64,000 nt of DNA from DATLLN01 sp963797175 (lineage in GTDB: Bacteria > Actinomycetota > Thermoleophilia > Gaiellales > JAICJC01). The stretch is from the NCBI GenBank assembly GCA_963797175.1, contig CAWCOL010000009.1, positions 868,001 to 932,000 on the forward strand. The letters are read 5' to 3'. Both the position numbers and the translations under genes were made by a program. Positions within the stretch are counted from its first letter, which is position 1; the number at the start of each line of letters is the position of its first letter. Of the stretch, positions 50,997 to 58,623 are shown piece by piece. The notes beneath the pieces were generated by a model, which was given only the letters and a program-made list of their open reading frames with translations, ran no database searches and was not told the DNA's origin.

Positions 50997-51669
50997 CCGC
51001 GGCGCCGATCGGGGTCGTTGTCGGCTGGTCGGAACCGCCCGCCGGCTCGATCGTGACGGCGATCTTGTCGCCGGGCCGTGCCTGGGCGGTGAGGTGCAGC
51101 ACCGCGGTGCCCCCGCCCGAGAAGGTGCCGGCCGGAATCGCGCCGGACGCGCCGATCACCCACGCCTCGTAGGTCTTGCCCGGCGGCGCCGGAGCCAGGT
51201 CGGCGTAGAGCGTGACGTTGCCCGCGGTGTCCGAGACGGCGTTGCCCACGTTCGCGACGTGGACGGCCGGGTTCGCGGCGAACTGCGTCTTGGTGGAGTC
51301 GAGATCGTTGCGCAGCGAGATGTTCCAGATCACGAGCCCGACCAGGCAGGCTGCGAGCACGGGCACGGCCACCGTCGCCAGCCGCGGCCACCAGCTCCAC
51401 CGCGACCGGGCCGGCCGCTCCTGGGCGGGCGCCGCGGACGGCGCCGGCTCGACCACGGGCCCGATCGCGGCCAGCACGCGGTCGCGCAGCTCCGGCGGCG
51501 GCACGGCGCGGGGCGCGGTGTAGGCCAGCGAGGCGGCCACGTGCTCGAAGTCGACCAGCTGGCGGCGGCACCGCTCGCACTCGGCGAGGTGCGCCACGAC
51601 GATCCGCTCGTCGTCGCCCTCCAGGGTGCGCAGCGCGTGCGCGGGGATCAGCTCGTCGACGTGTTCCAC
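50989..51669 (-). CDS. Anti-sigma factor, RskA type
   Basis: 226 residues. N-terminal zinc-type anti-sigma domain with HALRTLEGDDERIVVAHLAE and the CERC pair, one membrane helix (~95-117, VAVPVLAACLVGLVIWNISL), and an extracytoplasmic RskA domain (NVTLYADLAPAPPGKTYEAW, VLHLTAQARPGDKIAV). It should hold the adjacent ECF sigma at the membrane until regulated proteolysis. ATG 51669 overlaps the sigma gene by 22 bp. Confidence 0.9.
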   Translation of the reverse strand: MEHVDELIPAHALRTLEGDDERIVVAHLAECERCRRQLVDFEHVAASLAYTAPRAVPPPELRDRVLAAIGPVVEPAPSAAPAQERPARSRWSWWPRLATVAVPVLAACLVGLVIWNISLRNDLDSTKTQFAANPAVHVANVGNAVSDTAGNVTLYADLAPAPPGKTYEAWVIGASGAIPAGTFSGGGTAVLHLTAQARPGDKIAVTIEPAGGSDQPTTTPIGAAAI

Positions 51670-52265
51670 TCGTCCTCCGTGACGACGCCGGTGCGCTGGA
51701 GCGCCTCGCGCAGCGAGCGCATCGCCGCGAACGTCCGGCTCTTGACCGTGCCCAGCGGCAGCGCCAGCCGCTCGGCCATCTCCGACTGCGTGTAGCCCCC
51801 GATGTACGCCAGCTCGAGCACCTCACGATGCGGGTCGGGCAGCCCGCGCAGCGCCAGCTGCACCTGCTGGCGGGTGACGCCTGCCCACGCCTGCTCCTCC
51901 ACCGAAGGGGCGGGATCGGTGGCCGCCGCCGCATCGTCCAGCGGCTCGGTCCGTCGCCGCTGCTCGCGGCGCACGATGTCGACTGCCTTGTGGTGTGTCA
52001 ACGTCAAGATCCAGGTCGAGGGCTGGCCTCGTGACGACTCGAACCGCGAGGCCTGGTTCCAGACCGCCAGGAAGGCGTCCTGCACGACGTCCGCCGCCAG
52101 TTCGCGGTCGCGCACGATGCGCAGCGCGAGCGAGTAGGCGACGTCACTGTACTGGTCGTAGAGGCGCGCAAAGGCCTCGCGATCTCCCCGTGCGACGAGC
52201 GCGAGCAGCCCGTGATCGGACAGGTGTTCCGTCCGCTGATCCTTTCCCGATGGTCCGTCCGTCAT
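51648..52265 (-). CDS. ECF RNA polymerase sigma factor, SigK-like
   Basis: 205 residues. Region 2: AFARLYDQYSDVAYSLALRI, DVVQDAFLAVWNQASRFESS, WILTLTHHKAVDIVRREQ. Region 4: LALRGLPDPHREVLELAYIG, GYTQSEMAERLALPLGTVKS. The RskA-type partner next to it places it in the SigK-like group. It is the third gene of the operon Asp23-GNAT-sigma-anti-sigma. A promoter candidate for the operon lies at 53277-53304. Confidence 0.92.
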   Translation of the reverse strand: MTDGPSGKDQRTEHLSDHGLLALVARGDREAFARLYDQYSDVAYSLALRIVRDRELAADVVQDAFLAVWNQASRFESSRGQPSTWILTLTHHKAVDIVRREQRRRTEPLDDAAAATDPAPSVEEQAWAGVTRQQVQLALRGLPDPHREVLELAYIGGYTQSEMAERLALPLGTVKSRTFAAMRSLREALQRTGVVTEDEWNTSTS

Positions 52266-52287
52266 TCGCCCTGCTGCCTCTCGCGGT

Positions 52288-52899
52288 TCACCGCAGTGCT
52301 GCCGGCGCCGGCTGGAACGGCGCGAGCCGCGCCTTCACCCGCTCCGCCAGGCTCTGCTCCGCCGCCGTCTCGATCGTGCGCAGGTCGAGCCGCGCCAACT
52401 CGATTGTCCCCGCGGAACGGCGGCTCTGGAACCCCAGGTCGTGCAGGAAGTCGGCCGGGAAGATGGTGCGGTGGCCGAGGAACCGGGCCGCGAAGTCGGC
52501 ACCCGGCTCGTAGCGGTGGGAGAACGCCTCGAGGAACGGGAAGCCGCGGTCCTTGCATTCGCCGATCGCGGCCAGGAACAGGCTCTGCAGCACCCACGGC
52601 GTCTGGGCGTCGGCCAGATAGGCGCAGGTGACGAGGATCGCGTCGCCGCCGGGCGGCCCCGCCGGCATCGTGCGGGCGCGCGGGAACCGCCCCGCCGGGC
52701 CGTACTGGAGCAGCCCCAGTGTACGGTCGCCCTCCAGGTAGAGCTTGCCCCACGGCCCGAACTCGTCCTCCATCCGCTCCGTCCAGCGGTCGTGGTCGGC
52801 CTCGCGGGCGCCGGGCGGGGTCTGCCACCAGACGCAGCCCCGGCAGGGAGGCGGGGCCGACCCGATCGTGCCGCGCGTCAGGTGCTCGACGCCGGTCAC
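52288..52899 (-). CDS. GNAT-like acetyltransferase domain protein
   Basis: 203 residues. The N-terminus has PPCRGCVWWQ (Cys-x-x-Cys). The central part (LYLEGDRTLGLLQYGPAGRF, ILVTCAYLADAQTPWVLQSL, IGECKDRGFPFLEAFSHRY, DFLHDLGFQSRR) follows the beta4-alpha3-beta5 order of GNAT N-acetyltransferases, though the acetyl-CoA P-loop is not classical. GTG 52899 overlaps the Asp23 stop (GTGA). The substrate is unknown. Its place in a sigma-factor operon suggests stress or envelope control. Confidence 0.65.
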   Translation of the reverse strand: MTGVEHLTRGTIGSAPPPCRGCVWWQTPPGAREADHDRWTERMEDEFGPWGKLYLEGDRTLGLLQYGPAGRFPRARTMPAGPPGGDAILVTCAYLADAQTPWVLQSLFLAAIGECKDRGFPFLEAFSHRYEPGADFAARFLGHRTIFPADFLHDLGFQSRRSAGTIELARLDLRTIETAAEQSLAERVKARLAPFQPAPAALR

Positions 52900-53267
52900 G
52901 GCGGCGGGGCGACGTCGTCCACGACCACCGCGATCTCGGCCGGCTCGAGCTCGATCATCGACGCCAGGTAGCTGCGCACCTGCCGGCCCACCTGGTCGGC
53001 GACCGCGGGGATGCTGGCGCCCCACTCGGTGACCAGGTGCAACTCCAGTTCGAGCCGCTCGCCGTCACCGCCGACCCGCACGCCCTTGGGTGCGCGCTCG
53101 GGGTCGATGCGGCGCTCGGGTGGCGTCGAATGGCCGGCCCAGATGCCTCGCACGCCGGGCACCTCGACGGCCGCGGCGGCCGCGTACGTCGCAATCACGG
53201 CGTGCGAGATGTGGGCCGACGCCGTGGCGGAATGCACCGATTCGACCGGCGTGGAGTGGTCGGTCAT
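52896..53267 (-). CDS. Asp23/Gls24-family envelope stress-response protein
   Basis: 123 residues. The Asp23 (DUF322) pattern is seen in VIATYAAAAAVEVPGVRGIW, LELELHLVTEWGASIPAVAD and VGRQVRSYLASMIELEPAEI. Members are abundant membrane-associated proteins linked to cell-wall stress. It is the first gene of the operon that encodes the ECF sigma and its anti-sigma, which suits an envelope-stress role. TATACT at 53282-53277 puts the transcript start within about 3 bp of ATG 53267. Confidence 0.82.
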   Translation of the reverse strand: MTDHSTPVESVHSATASAHISHAVIATYAAAAAVEVPGVRGIWAGHSTPPERRIDPERAPKGVRVGGDGERLELELHLVTEWGASIPAVADQVGRQVRSYLASMIELEPAEIAVVVDDVAPPP

Positions 53268-53276
53268 CTCGTCGCG

Positions 53277-53304
53277 AGTATAGGCCCGGAACCGCGCGCA
53301 TCAA
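53277..53304 (-). promoter_or_regulatory. Promoter of the Asp23/GNAT/sigma operon
   Basis: Read on the minus strand, TTGATG (53304-53299), a 16-bp spacer and TATACT (53282-53277). Initiation about 7 bp later would fall 2-4 bp before ATG 53267, so the mRNA would be almost leaderless. It is back-to-back with the promoter at 53313-53341. Confidence 0.6.
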
Positions 53305-53312
53305 CGTGACGC

Positions 53313-53348
53313 TTGACAGACGGCACTAGTGACGTCATAATGACGTCA
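53313..53348 (+). promoter_or_regulatory. Leaderless promoter overlapped by twin TGACGTCA palindromes
   Basis: TTGACA (53313-53318), an exact 17-bp spacer and CATAAT (53336-53341) form a near-consensus promoter. Two perfect 8-bp palindromes TGACGTCA (53330-53337 and 53341-53348) are 3 bp apart, on and just after the -10 box, so a bound repressor would block initiation. Transcription should begin at or next to ATG 53348. The downstream gene ends in a ribbon-helix-helix, a good candidate for the DNA-binding partner. Confidence 0.75.
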
Positions 53349-53791
53349 TGGAGATGACACCCCACATCGACGCCATCCGCGAGGATCTCGCCACGGCCGC
53401 CGCGATCGGCGGCGATCAGGTGGTCGCGCTGGCACAGCCGCTGCTCCGCGCCGTCGAGCCGTCCCTTCGCGGCCGGCTGCTGGACGTGCTCACGGACGCC
53501 GCGGCAGAGGTCAGCGGCGCGCTCCCGGCGGGTCACGTGGAGCTGCGTCTGGAGGGCCGCGAGGCGGTCTTCTCGTACATCCCCGGCCGTGAGCCGGAGC
53601 CCGCCGCGGTCGCCGACGACGGCTCGACGGCGCGCCTCACCCTCCGCATGCCGGAGGCACTGAAGGAGCGCGTCGAGCGGGCGGCGGCCAAGGAGGGAAC
53701 ATCCACCAATGCGTGGCTCGTGCGCACCATCGCCGGCGGTCTCGACCGCAAGACGATCGGCAGCAGGATCACGGGCTTCGCGGAGAGCTGA
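53348..53791 (+). CDS. HicB-like ribbon-helix-helix protein
   Basis: 147 residues. The N-terminal helical part (TPHIDAIREDLATAAAIGGD ... VEVSGALPAGHVELRL-type) is followed by a C-terminal ribbon-helix-helix (~97-135: ARLTLRMPEALKERVERAAA, then GTSTNAWLVRTIAGGL). Such HicB-family proteins commonly precede DUF4097 genes in Actinobacteria, with no HicA toxin, so they are more likely regulators than antitoxins. ATG 53348 coincides with the expected transcript start; ATG 53354 is also possible. First gene of a three-gene operon. Confidence 0.8.
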   Translation: MEMTPHIDAIREDLATAAAIGGDQVVALAQPLLRAVEPSLRGRLLDVLTDAAAEVSGALPAGHVELRLEGREAVFSYIPGREPEPAAVADDGSTARLTLRMPEALKERVERAAAKEGTSTNAWLVRTIAGGLDRKTIGSRITGFAES

Positions 53792-53801
53792 GGAGGGTCA
53801 C

Positions 53802-53975
53802 ATGCGCACCGACACCAGGAACCACGACGGCAGGCTGCCCGGGAGCATTGCGGCGATGACGGTCGGCTGGGAGCGCCCGCCGCGCCCGCAGGCCGCCCCC
53901 CACGCCCGGCCGCAGGCCACCCCGCGCCCCACCTTCCAGCCCTCGCACGGCCTGCGCGGCTGGGCCCGCGCCTGA
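53802..53975 (+). CDS. Short basic proline-rich hypothetical protein
   Basis: 57 residues. A very strong Shine-Dalgarno (GAGGAGGGT) precedes ATG 53802, 10 bp after the HicB-like gene. The protein is rich in Pro, Arg and Ala (RPQAAPHARPQATPRPTF), lacks a membrane segment and has no known domain. The good ribosome site and tight spacing argue that it is real and co-expressed. Function unknown. Confidence 0.55.
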   Translation: MRTDTRNHDGRLPGSIAAMTVGWERPPRPQAAPHARPQATPRPTFQPSHGLRGWARA

Positions 53976-54018
53976 CACTCACCACCGCTCGCGACCGAGC
54001 GAACGAGAGGAACACCTG

Positions 54019-54828
54019 ATGACGCAGCAGACACACCACACCTCGGAGCAGCCCCGGATCACGGTCAAGCTGCCCTCCGGCCGCATCGAGCTGACGACGC
54101 GAGACGCCCAGGAGACCGAGGTCGAGATCGAGCCGATCGGCCACGACGAGGGCTCCGTGCGGGCAGCGGACGACGCCCGCCAGGAGCTGCGCGGCGACAC
54201 CCTCACCATCGAGGTGCGGGACGGCAAGCGGTTCGGCCTGTTCTCGGGCGACGCCCGGGTGCTGATCCGGGTGCGGGCACCGCACGGGACGCGCCTGGAC
54301 ACGCGCACCGCGTCCGCCGACCTCGTCGCCGAGGGCAGGCTGGGGTCGCTCGAGGCGAGCTCGGCATCGGGCGACGTCCGCGCGGAGCAGGTGACCGGCG
54401 ACGCCTCGACCAAGAGCGCCTCCGGCGACGTCGAGATCGCCTCGGTGGGCGGGTCGGCCCGCGTGCAGACCGTGTCCGGCGACCTGCGCATCGACCAGGT
54501 GGACGGCAACGTCTCGGCGAAGCTCGTGTCGGGCGACGTCGTGATCGGGACGGCCGGCGGCGACGTGGACGTCAAGAGCGTCAGCGGCGAGGTGGCGGTG
54601 GACGCGGTCGCCCGCGGCGAGACGACGGTGAAGACGGTGTCCGGCGACGTGGTCGTCGGCGTCGTGCGGGGCACGCGCGTCTGGCTCGACCTGAACTCGC
54701 TGAGCGGTCAGTCGAGCTCGGAGCTGGAGCCCTCCGAAGGGTCGGGCGGCGGCGACACGCTGCGCCTCCGGGCCACCTCGACCAGCGGCGACGTCCGGGT
54801 CATGCGCTCCGAGGTGACGGCCGGCTGA
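54019..54828 (+). CDS. DUF4097-family beta-repeat protein
   Basis: 269 residues, almost all short beta strands. The repeated element SGDV or SGEV recurs about every 17-20 residues (SASGDVRAEQVTGD, SASGDVEIASVGG, TVSGDLRIDQVDGN, LVSGDVVIGTAGGD, SVSGEVAVDAVARG), the hallmark of DUF4097 beta-helix or solenoid proteins. No signal peptide or anchor is seen. GAGAGGAA precedes ATG 54019. It overlaps the convergent hydrolase gene by 29 bp. Biochemical role unknown in the family. Confidence 0.85.
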   Translation: MTQQTHHTSEQPRITVKLPSGRIELTTRDAQETEVEIEPIGHDEGSVRAADDARQELRGDTLTIEVRDGKRFGLFSGDARVLIRVRAPHGTRLDTRTASADLVAEGRLGSLEASSASGDVRAEQVTGDASTKSASGDVEIASVGGSARVQTVSGDLRIDQVDGNVSAKLVSGDVVIGTAGGDVDVKSVSGEVAVDAVARGETTVKTVSGDVVVGVVRGTRVWLDLNSLSGQSSSELEPSEGSGGGDTLRLRATSTSGDVRVMRSEVTAG

Positions 54829-55843
54829 GGAAGCGTGCGACGGCATGCTCGTAGCCGTCGGGGTCGTGGTTCCAGGCGCGGGCGTGCCCCGCGCCCGGCA
54901 CCGCGACCAGCTCCACCAGGTCGGGCCGGCGCAGCGCGAAGGCGCGGCTGGTGGCGAACGGGACGGTCGCATCGTCGGTGCCGTGGATGATCAGGAACGG
55001 GGTCGAGAAGTCCGCGGACTGCGCCACGTGGTCGAGGTCGCCCCAGCGGATACCGGCGACGCGGCCCGCGATCGCCCGGCCGGCGAGGGCGACCGGCGGC
55101 GACACGCCCCGCCGCCGGGCCGCGACTCGCAGGGTCGCGCTCCAGTCCAGCAGCGGCGCGTCCAGCACCGCGGCGGAGACGAGGGCCGCAAGCCGCGACC
55201 GGCGCAGGAACCGGCAGCACAGCGCCGCGCCCATGCTGGACGCGACCAGCACCACGTCCTCCGCCCCGGCCGCGACGGCGTGGTCGACCGCGGCCTCCAC
55301 GTCCTCCCACTCGGTCGCGCCCAGCCGGTAGCGGCCGTCCGGTGCGCGGGGCGCGCCGCGGTCGTTGCGGTAGGTGATCAGCAGCGCGGTCATGTCCAGG
55401 TCGTGGAGCACGCCGAGCACGCGCAGGCCCTCCTCCCGGGTGGCGCCGCGGCCGTGCACGAAGATCGCCCACCGCCGCCCCGCCGGCACCAGCCACGCCG
55501 GCATCGGGCCGAGCGGCCCCTGCACGTCCACCTCGCGATGGCCGAGCCCGCGACCGGTGCGCGGGTCGCGCGGGAAGGCGTAGAGGCTGACGCCGACGTC
55601 GTCGCCGGCGACCGGCATCCCGATCATCGGCCGCAGCTCGCGCACCACCGACGTCCCCCGCCGCTCGGCGATCGGCCCCACCTGGGCGTAGACGCCGTCG
55701 CCGTAGACTCCGAACACGCCGTCGGTGTGGACGTCGCCAGGGCCGGACAGCTCGATCTGCCCCAGCTCGATGCCCTCGACCCGGGCGTCGCGCACCTCGG
55801 GATGCTCGACCGGATCGAGCAGAGCCGAGATCAGGCCTCTCAT
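54800..55843 (-). CDS. Alpha/beta hydrolase
   Basis: 347 residues. The oxyanion segment is WAIFVHGRGATREEGLRVLG, the nucleophile elbow VLVASSMGAALCCRFL (Ser), acid Asp in LIIHGTDDATVPFATSRAFA, and His in VPGAGHARAWNHDPDGYE. The N-terminal ~110 residues are an extra domain. It resembles serine acyl hydrolases/esterases of unknown substrate. ATG 55843 overlaps the phosphoesterase stop (ATGA). Confidence 0.85.
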   Translation of the reverse strand: MRGLISALLDPVEHPEVRDARVEGIELGQIELSGPGDVHTDGVFGVYGDGVYAQVGPIAERRGTSVVRELRPMIGMPVAGDDVGVSLYAFPRDPRTGRGLGHREVDVQGPLGPMPAWLVPAGRRWAIFVHGRGATREEGLRVLGVLHDLDMTALLITYRNDRGAPRAPDGRYRLGATEWEDVEAAVDHAVAAGAEDVVLVASSMGAALCCRFLRRSRLAALVSAAVLDAPLLDWSATLRVAARRRGVSPPVALAGRAIAGRVAGIRWGDLDHVAQSADFSTPFLIIHGTDDATVPFATSRAFALRRPDLVELVAVPGAGHARAWNHDPDGYEHAVARFLSRPSPRSA

Positions 55844-56670
55844 CCCGGCGCCAGCCGCAGCAGCGCGACCTCGGGCCGCGCGGCCAGCCGGAAGGGCACC
55901 AGCGTCGTGCCGGTGCCGCGGGAGACGACCAGCGTCATCGCGCCCACCCGGTGCACGCCCTCCAGGTGGTCGTACTCGGTGTGCGAGAGCCGCACCTTGC
56001 CGCCCGGCCGGGGCAGGCAGATCTGCCCGCCGTGGAGGTGGCCCGACAGCACCAGGTTGCATGACCCCTCGGGCACGTCCGCGATCGCGTCGGGGAAGTG
56101 CGCGAGCAGGATCCGGAGGCCGGCCTGCGTGGCGAACAGCTCGCCCGGGCTGGAGATGCCGTCGATCCAGGGCTGCGGCTCGAGCCCGGCCACCTCGATC
56201 TCGGTCTCGCCCAGCCGCACCGTCGCCGCCGTGTCGCGCAGCAGCTCGACCGGCGCGTCGCCCCAATCGAGCAGCACCATCCCCCGCGAGAACGGGTCGC
56301 GGGTGAGGCCGATGTCGTGGTTGCCGAGCACCGCGAACGCCCCCAGCGGCGGCCGCAGCCGGGCGAGCTGCGCGACCACCGCGTCGCGGGCGCGGGGGTG
56401 GGCGACGATGTCGCCGGTGACGACGACCATGTCGGGTGACTGCTCGACGCCGAAGTCCACGGCCGCGCGCAGCGTCCGCAGGTTGAGCGACGGGCTGCCG
56501 GCGTGCAGGTCGGAGAGGTGCAGGATGGTGAGGCCGTCCAGCGCCGGCGGCAGTCCCTGGACGGGGACGTCGACGACGCGCCGGTCGAGCCACTGGGCCT
56601 CGAACAGCCCCCACGCGGCCAGCGCGCCGCCGGCTGCAAGCAGCCCGCGCGCCGCGGTACCGCGCCTCAC
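55840..56670 (-). CDS. Membrane-anchored metallophosphoesterase
   Basis: 276 residues. An N-terminal hydrophobic segment (~8-25) then the calcineurin-like metal motifs: LHLSDLHAGSPS, VVVTGDIVAH, VLGNHDIG, LLAHFPD and LSGHLHGGQICLP. It resembles the YkuE/UDP-diacylglucosamine hydrolase-like group that acts on phospholipid or nucleotide substrates at the membrane. GTG 56670 overlaps the stop of the upstream small gene (GTGA). Confidence 0.88.
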   Translation of the reverse strand: MRRGTAARGLLAAGGALAAWGLFEAQWLDRRVVDVPVQGLPPALDGLTILHLSDLHAGSPSLNLRTLRAAVDFGVEQSPDMVVVTGDIVAHPRARDAVVAQLARLRPPLGAFAVLGNHDIGLTRDPFSRGMVLLDWGDAPVELLRDTAATVRLGETEIEVAGLEPQPWIDGISSPGELFATQAGLRILLAHFPDAIADVPEGSCNLVLSGHLHGGQICLPRPGGKVRLSHTEYDHLEGVHRVGAMTLVVSRGTGTTLVPFRLAARPEVALLRLAPG

Positions 56671-56933
56671 TCGCCGCGGATGGTGTCGACCTCGTCGCGC
56701 AGGCGCCGCCGCGCCGCGTCGATCCGGTCGCGCAGCATGGCGATGCGCGCCTCGTCGGCCGCATGACCGTTGCCCGAGTTCGGCACCGACTGGCCGGAGC
56801 GGCTGCGGTATGCGCGCACCGCGAAGGCGAGGCCGGCGGCGAGCACCCCGATGCCCAGCAGCCGGCGCACTATGCGTAGCTCGCGGGATCGACCATCTCG
56901 CCGCCAGTGTACCGCCTCATCCGCCGCAGGCAC
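56667..56933 (-). CDS. Small membrane protein
   Basis: Up to 88 residues. One helix (LLGIGVLAAGLAFAVRAY), then a basic/Ser linker and a charged helix (DEARIAMLRDRIDAARRRLR) that could be a coiled coil. The start is uncertain: GTG 56933, or GTG 56870 just before the helix. It is coupled to the phosphoesterase and hydrolase genes downstream. Family unknown. Confidence 0.5.
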   Translation of the reverse strand: MPAADEAVHWRRDGRSRELRIVRRLLGIGVLAAGLAFAVRAYRSRSGQSVPNSGNGHAADEARIAMLRDRIDAARRRLRDEVDTIRGE

Positions 56934-56954
56934 ACCAGCGCCCGCCGCGCGCGG

Positions 56955-57659
56955 TCAGCCTTCGGCGGCCACGGCCGCTTCGGGCCTGAGGATGGGAGAG
57001 GGCTCGAATCCCCGGACTGTGAGCCAGATCCCCAGCGACAGCTCCCAGAAGAACTCCGGGATCGTCGCGATCCCCTGGATCGGCCCGCCTTCGTCGATGG
57101 CGCCGAGCAGGACGAGGATCCCGGACGCGCAGATCAGCGGGCCGCCGATCAGGCCGAGCATCGCCATCCGCCGCGGCACCAGGCCGGACCGGTACATCAG
57201 GTAGCCGAGCAGCATCCCGTTCCCGATGCCCACGATGAAGCCGGGACCGAGCAGGAACGTCCAGTCCTTGATCGCGGCCAGCGCCACGCCGACCGCGCCC
57301 GCTCCCGTGCCCGTCGCGTCCTGCTGCTGCATGCTGACCACGCCGAGGACGCTGACGAGGCCGATCGCGATGAAGGCGGACTCGATCAGGCGGGCCGTGA
57401 CGTAGCCGAGCGAGAGCATCTCGTCCTGCCGCCGCAGGATCGGGAACAGGACGACGGCGCTGGCGACGTTCGCGACGATCAGGAGCAGCTCCAGCGTCGC
57501 TCCCAAGAAGATGCGGGTGTTCTGGCCGCCCGGGCCGGCGATGTACGCGGCGGGGTGGTCGAGCACCGGCTGGAACAGGTACAGCGCGGGGATCGAGGTG
57601 ACGAACGTGATGATGAACAGCACCCCGGCTGCGCGTGCGATGGTCCGGTTCGAGGTCAT
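56955..57659 (-). CDS. DUF4386 membrane protein
   Basis: 234 residues with six predicted helices. ARAAGVLFIITFVTSIPALY, GATLELLLIVANVASAVVLF, GYVTARLIESAFIAIGLVS and GLIGGPLICASGILVLLGAI match the DUF4386 layout. Function is unknown in the family. GAGGAG lies ahead of ATG 57659. It is first in the run leading to the small membrane, phosphoesterase and hydrolase genes. The gap 57660-57908 upstream holds a small dyad TACCA-AGCG-TGGTA near 57814 and no gene I can support. Confidence 0.82.
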   Translation of the reverse strand: MTSNRTIARAAGVLFIITFVTSIPALYLFQPVLDHPAAYIAGPGGQNTRIFLGATLELLLIVANVASAVVLFPILRRQDEMLSLGYVTARLIESAFIAIGLVSVLGVVSMQQQDATGTGAGAVGVALAAIKDWTFLLGPGFIVGIGNGMLLGYLMYRSGLVPRRMAMLGLIGGPLICASGILVLLGAIDEGGPIQGIATIPEFFWELSLGIWLTVRGFEPSPILRPEAAVAAEG

Positions 57660-57908
57660 GTCGGGCTCCTCACCGTCGCGACGCGCGCGACGCTCGTTGT
57701 TGACCGCACCGACCTCTGCGGCGGCCGGCGCGCTGGGCCAGGCGGACCCCCGCCCGGAAGCGCACATGCCCCGTCCGGTCTCGTGACGAAACGGACGACG
57801 ACTCTACCAAGCGTGGTACGGTCGAGCCGCGCGAACGTCCGCCGGGTCGCCATCCGCTTCTCGCTCCCCCGGGCGCCGATCTCCAGAGGCGGAAGACGAG
57901 GCGACGAC

Positions 57909-58091
57909 ATGAACGTGAACCGGCGGAACCTGCGCGACGCGTTGCTGACGCTGTTCGGCGCAATCTCGGTCGTCAACGGGGCGTTCGGCAACGGGCACCT
58001 GCTGATCGCCGTCGTGGGAGCGATGGCCATCGCGTTCGTCGGATGGACGCGGTGGCAGTCGCACCGCGCCGCCTCGTCACCCGCAGGCTGA
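57909..58091 (+). CDS. Small hypothetical membrane protein
   Basis: 60 residues: RRNLRDALLTLFGAISVVNG, then a glycine-rich turn, then a hydrophobic helix LLIAVVGAMAIAFVGWTRW and a short basic tail. GAGG precedes ATG 57909 at workable spacing. It overlaps the convergent thermonuclease gene by 15 bp. There is no homology I can name; coding status rests on the start site and membrane character. Confidence 0.45.
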   Translation: MNVNRRNLRDALLTLFGAISVVNGAFGNGHLLIAVVGAMAIAFVGWTRWQSHRAASSPAG

Positions 58092-58586
58092 CCAGAGGCC
58101 GCGCCCGTCGAGGGCCGCGTGCCGCTCCAGGCCCGCCAGCTCGGCCGCGTGCGCCGTGTTGGGCGGGATCGAGAGCGTACGGGCATAGCCGAGCTGCACC
58201 AGGCGGGCGTCGACGAACAGGTCGGGACCGGCCCGCTGTTCGAGGTAGACGTAGGCCAGCAGCCGTCCGTAGACGTCGTGCAGCTCGCGGTCGTACACCA
58301 GCCGCACGCGACGGCCCGTGAGCAGGTGCTTGGTGAACGCCGAGGCCTGCGGGCCGTAGCAGCCGACCGGCCGGTCGGGATCGACCGTCTCCGGCGTGTC
58401 GATCCCCAGCAGGCGGATGCGCAGATCGCTCCCGCCGGCCGTGACGATCACCGTGTCGCCGTCCACCACCCGGCTGACGACGCCCTCGGCAGGGGGCGCC
58501 CCGCCGCCGCCCACCGTGTGCCAGGCAAGGGGGAGCGCCAGCACGGCGGCGGAGATCGCGGCGGCGATGAGACGGCGGCGGGGCAT
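58077..58586 (-). CDS. Secreted thermonuclease (staphylococcal nuclease-like)
   Basis: 169 residues. N-terminal signal or anchor helix (LIAAAISAAVLALPLAW), then the SNase domain: VVDGDTVIV, RIRLLGIDTPETV (catalytic Arg and metal Asp), FTKHLLTGRRVRLVYDRE (second Asp/Arg set) and DVYGRLLAYVYL. It hydrolyses DNA or RNA with calcium outside the cell. ATG 58586 was preferred to TTG 58592. It lies 37 bp after recQ on the same strand. Confidence 0.88.
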   Translation of the reverse strand: MPRRRLIAAAISAAVLALPLAWHTVGGGGAPPAEGVVSRVVDGDTVIVTAGGSDLRIRLLGIDTPETVDPDRPVGCYGPQASAFTKHLLTGRRVRLVYDRELHDVYGRLLAYVYLEQRAGPDLFVDARLVQLGYARTLSIPPNTAHAAELAGLERHAALDGRGLWSACG

Positions 58587-58623
58587 CCCCAAGACCGTAC
58601 GGGCGTGTGACGTCAGGTGTCTG

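Noticed and set aside
53348..53975. HicAB toxin-antitoxin module
   Set aside because: The 57-residue product has no HicA dsRNA-binding fold, and this HicB-like type is commonly paired with DUF4097 genes.
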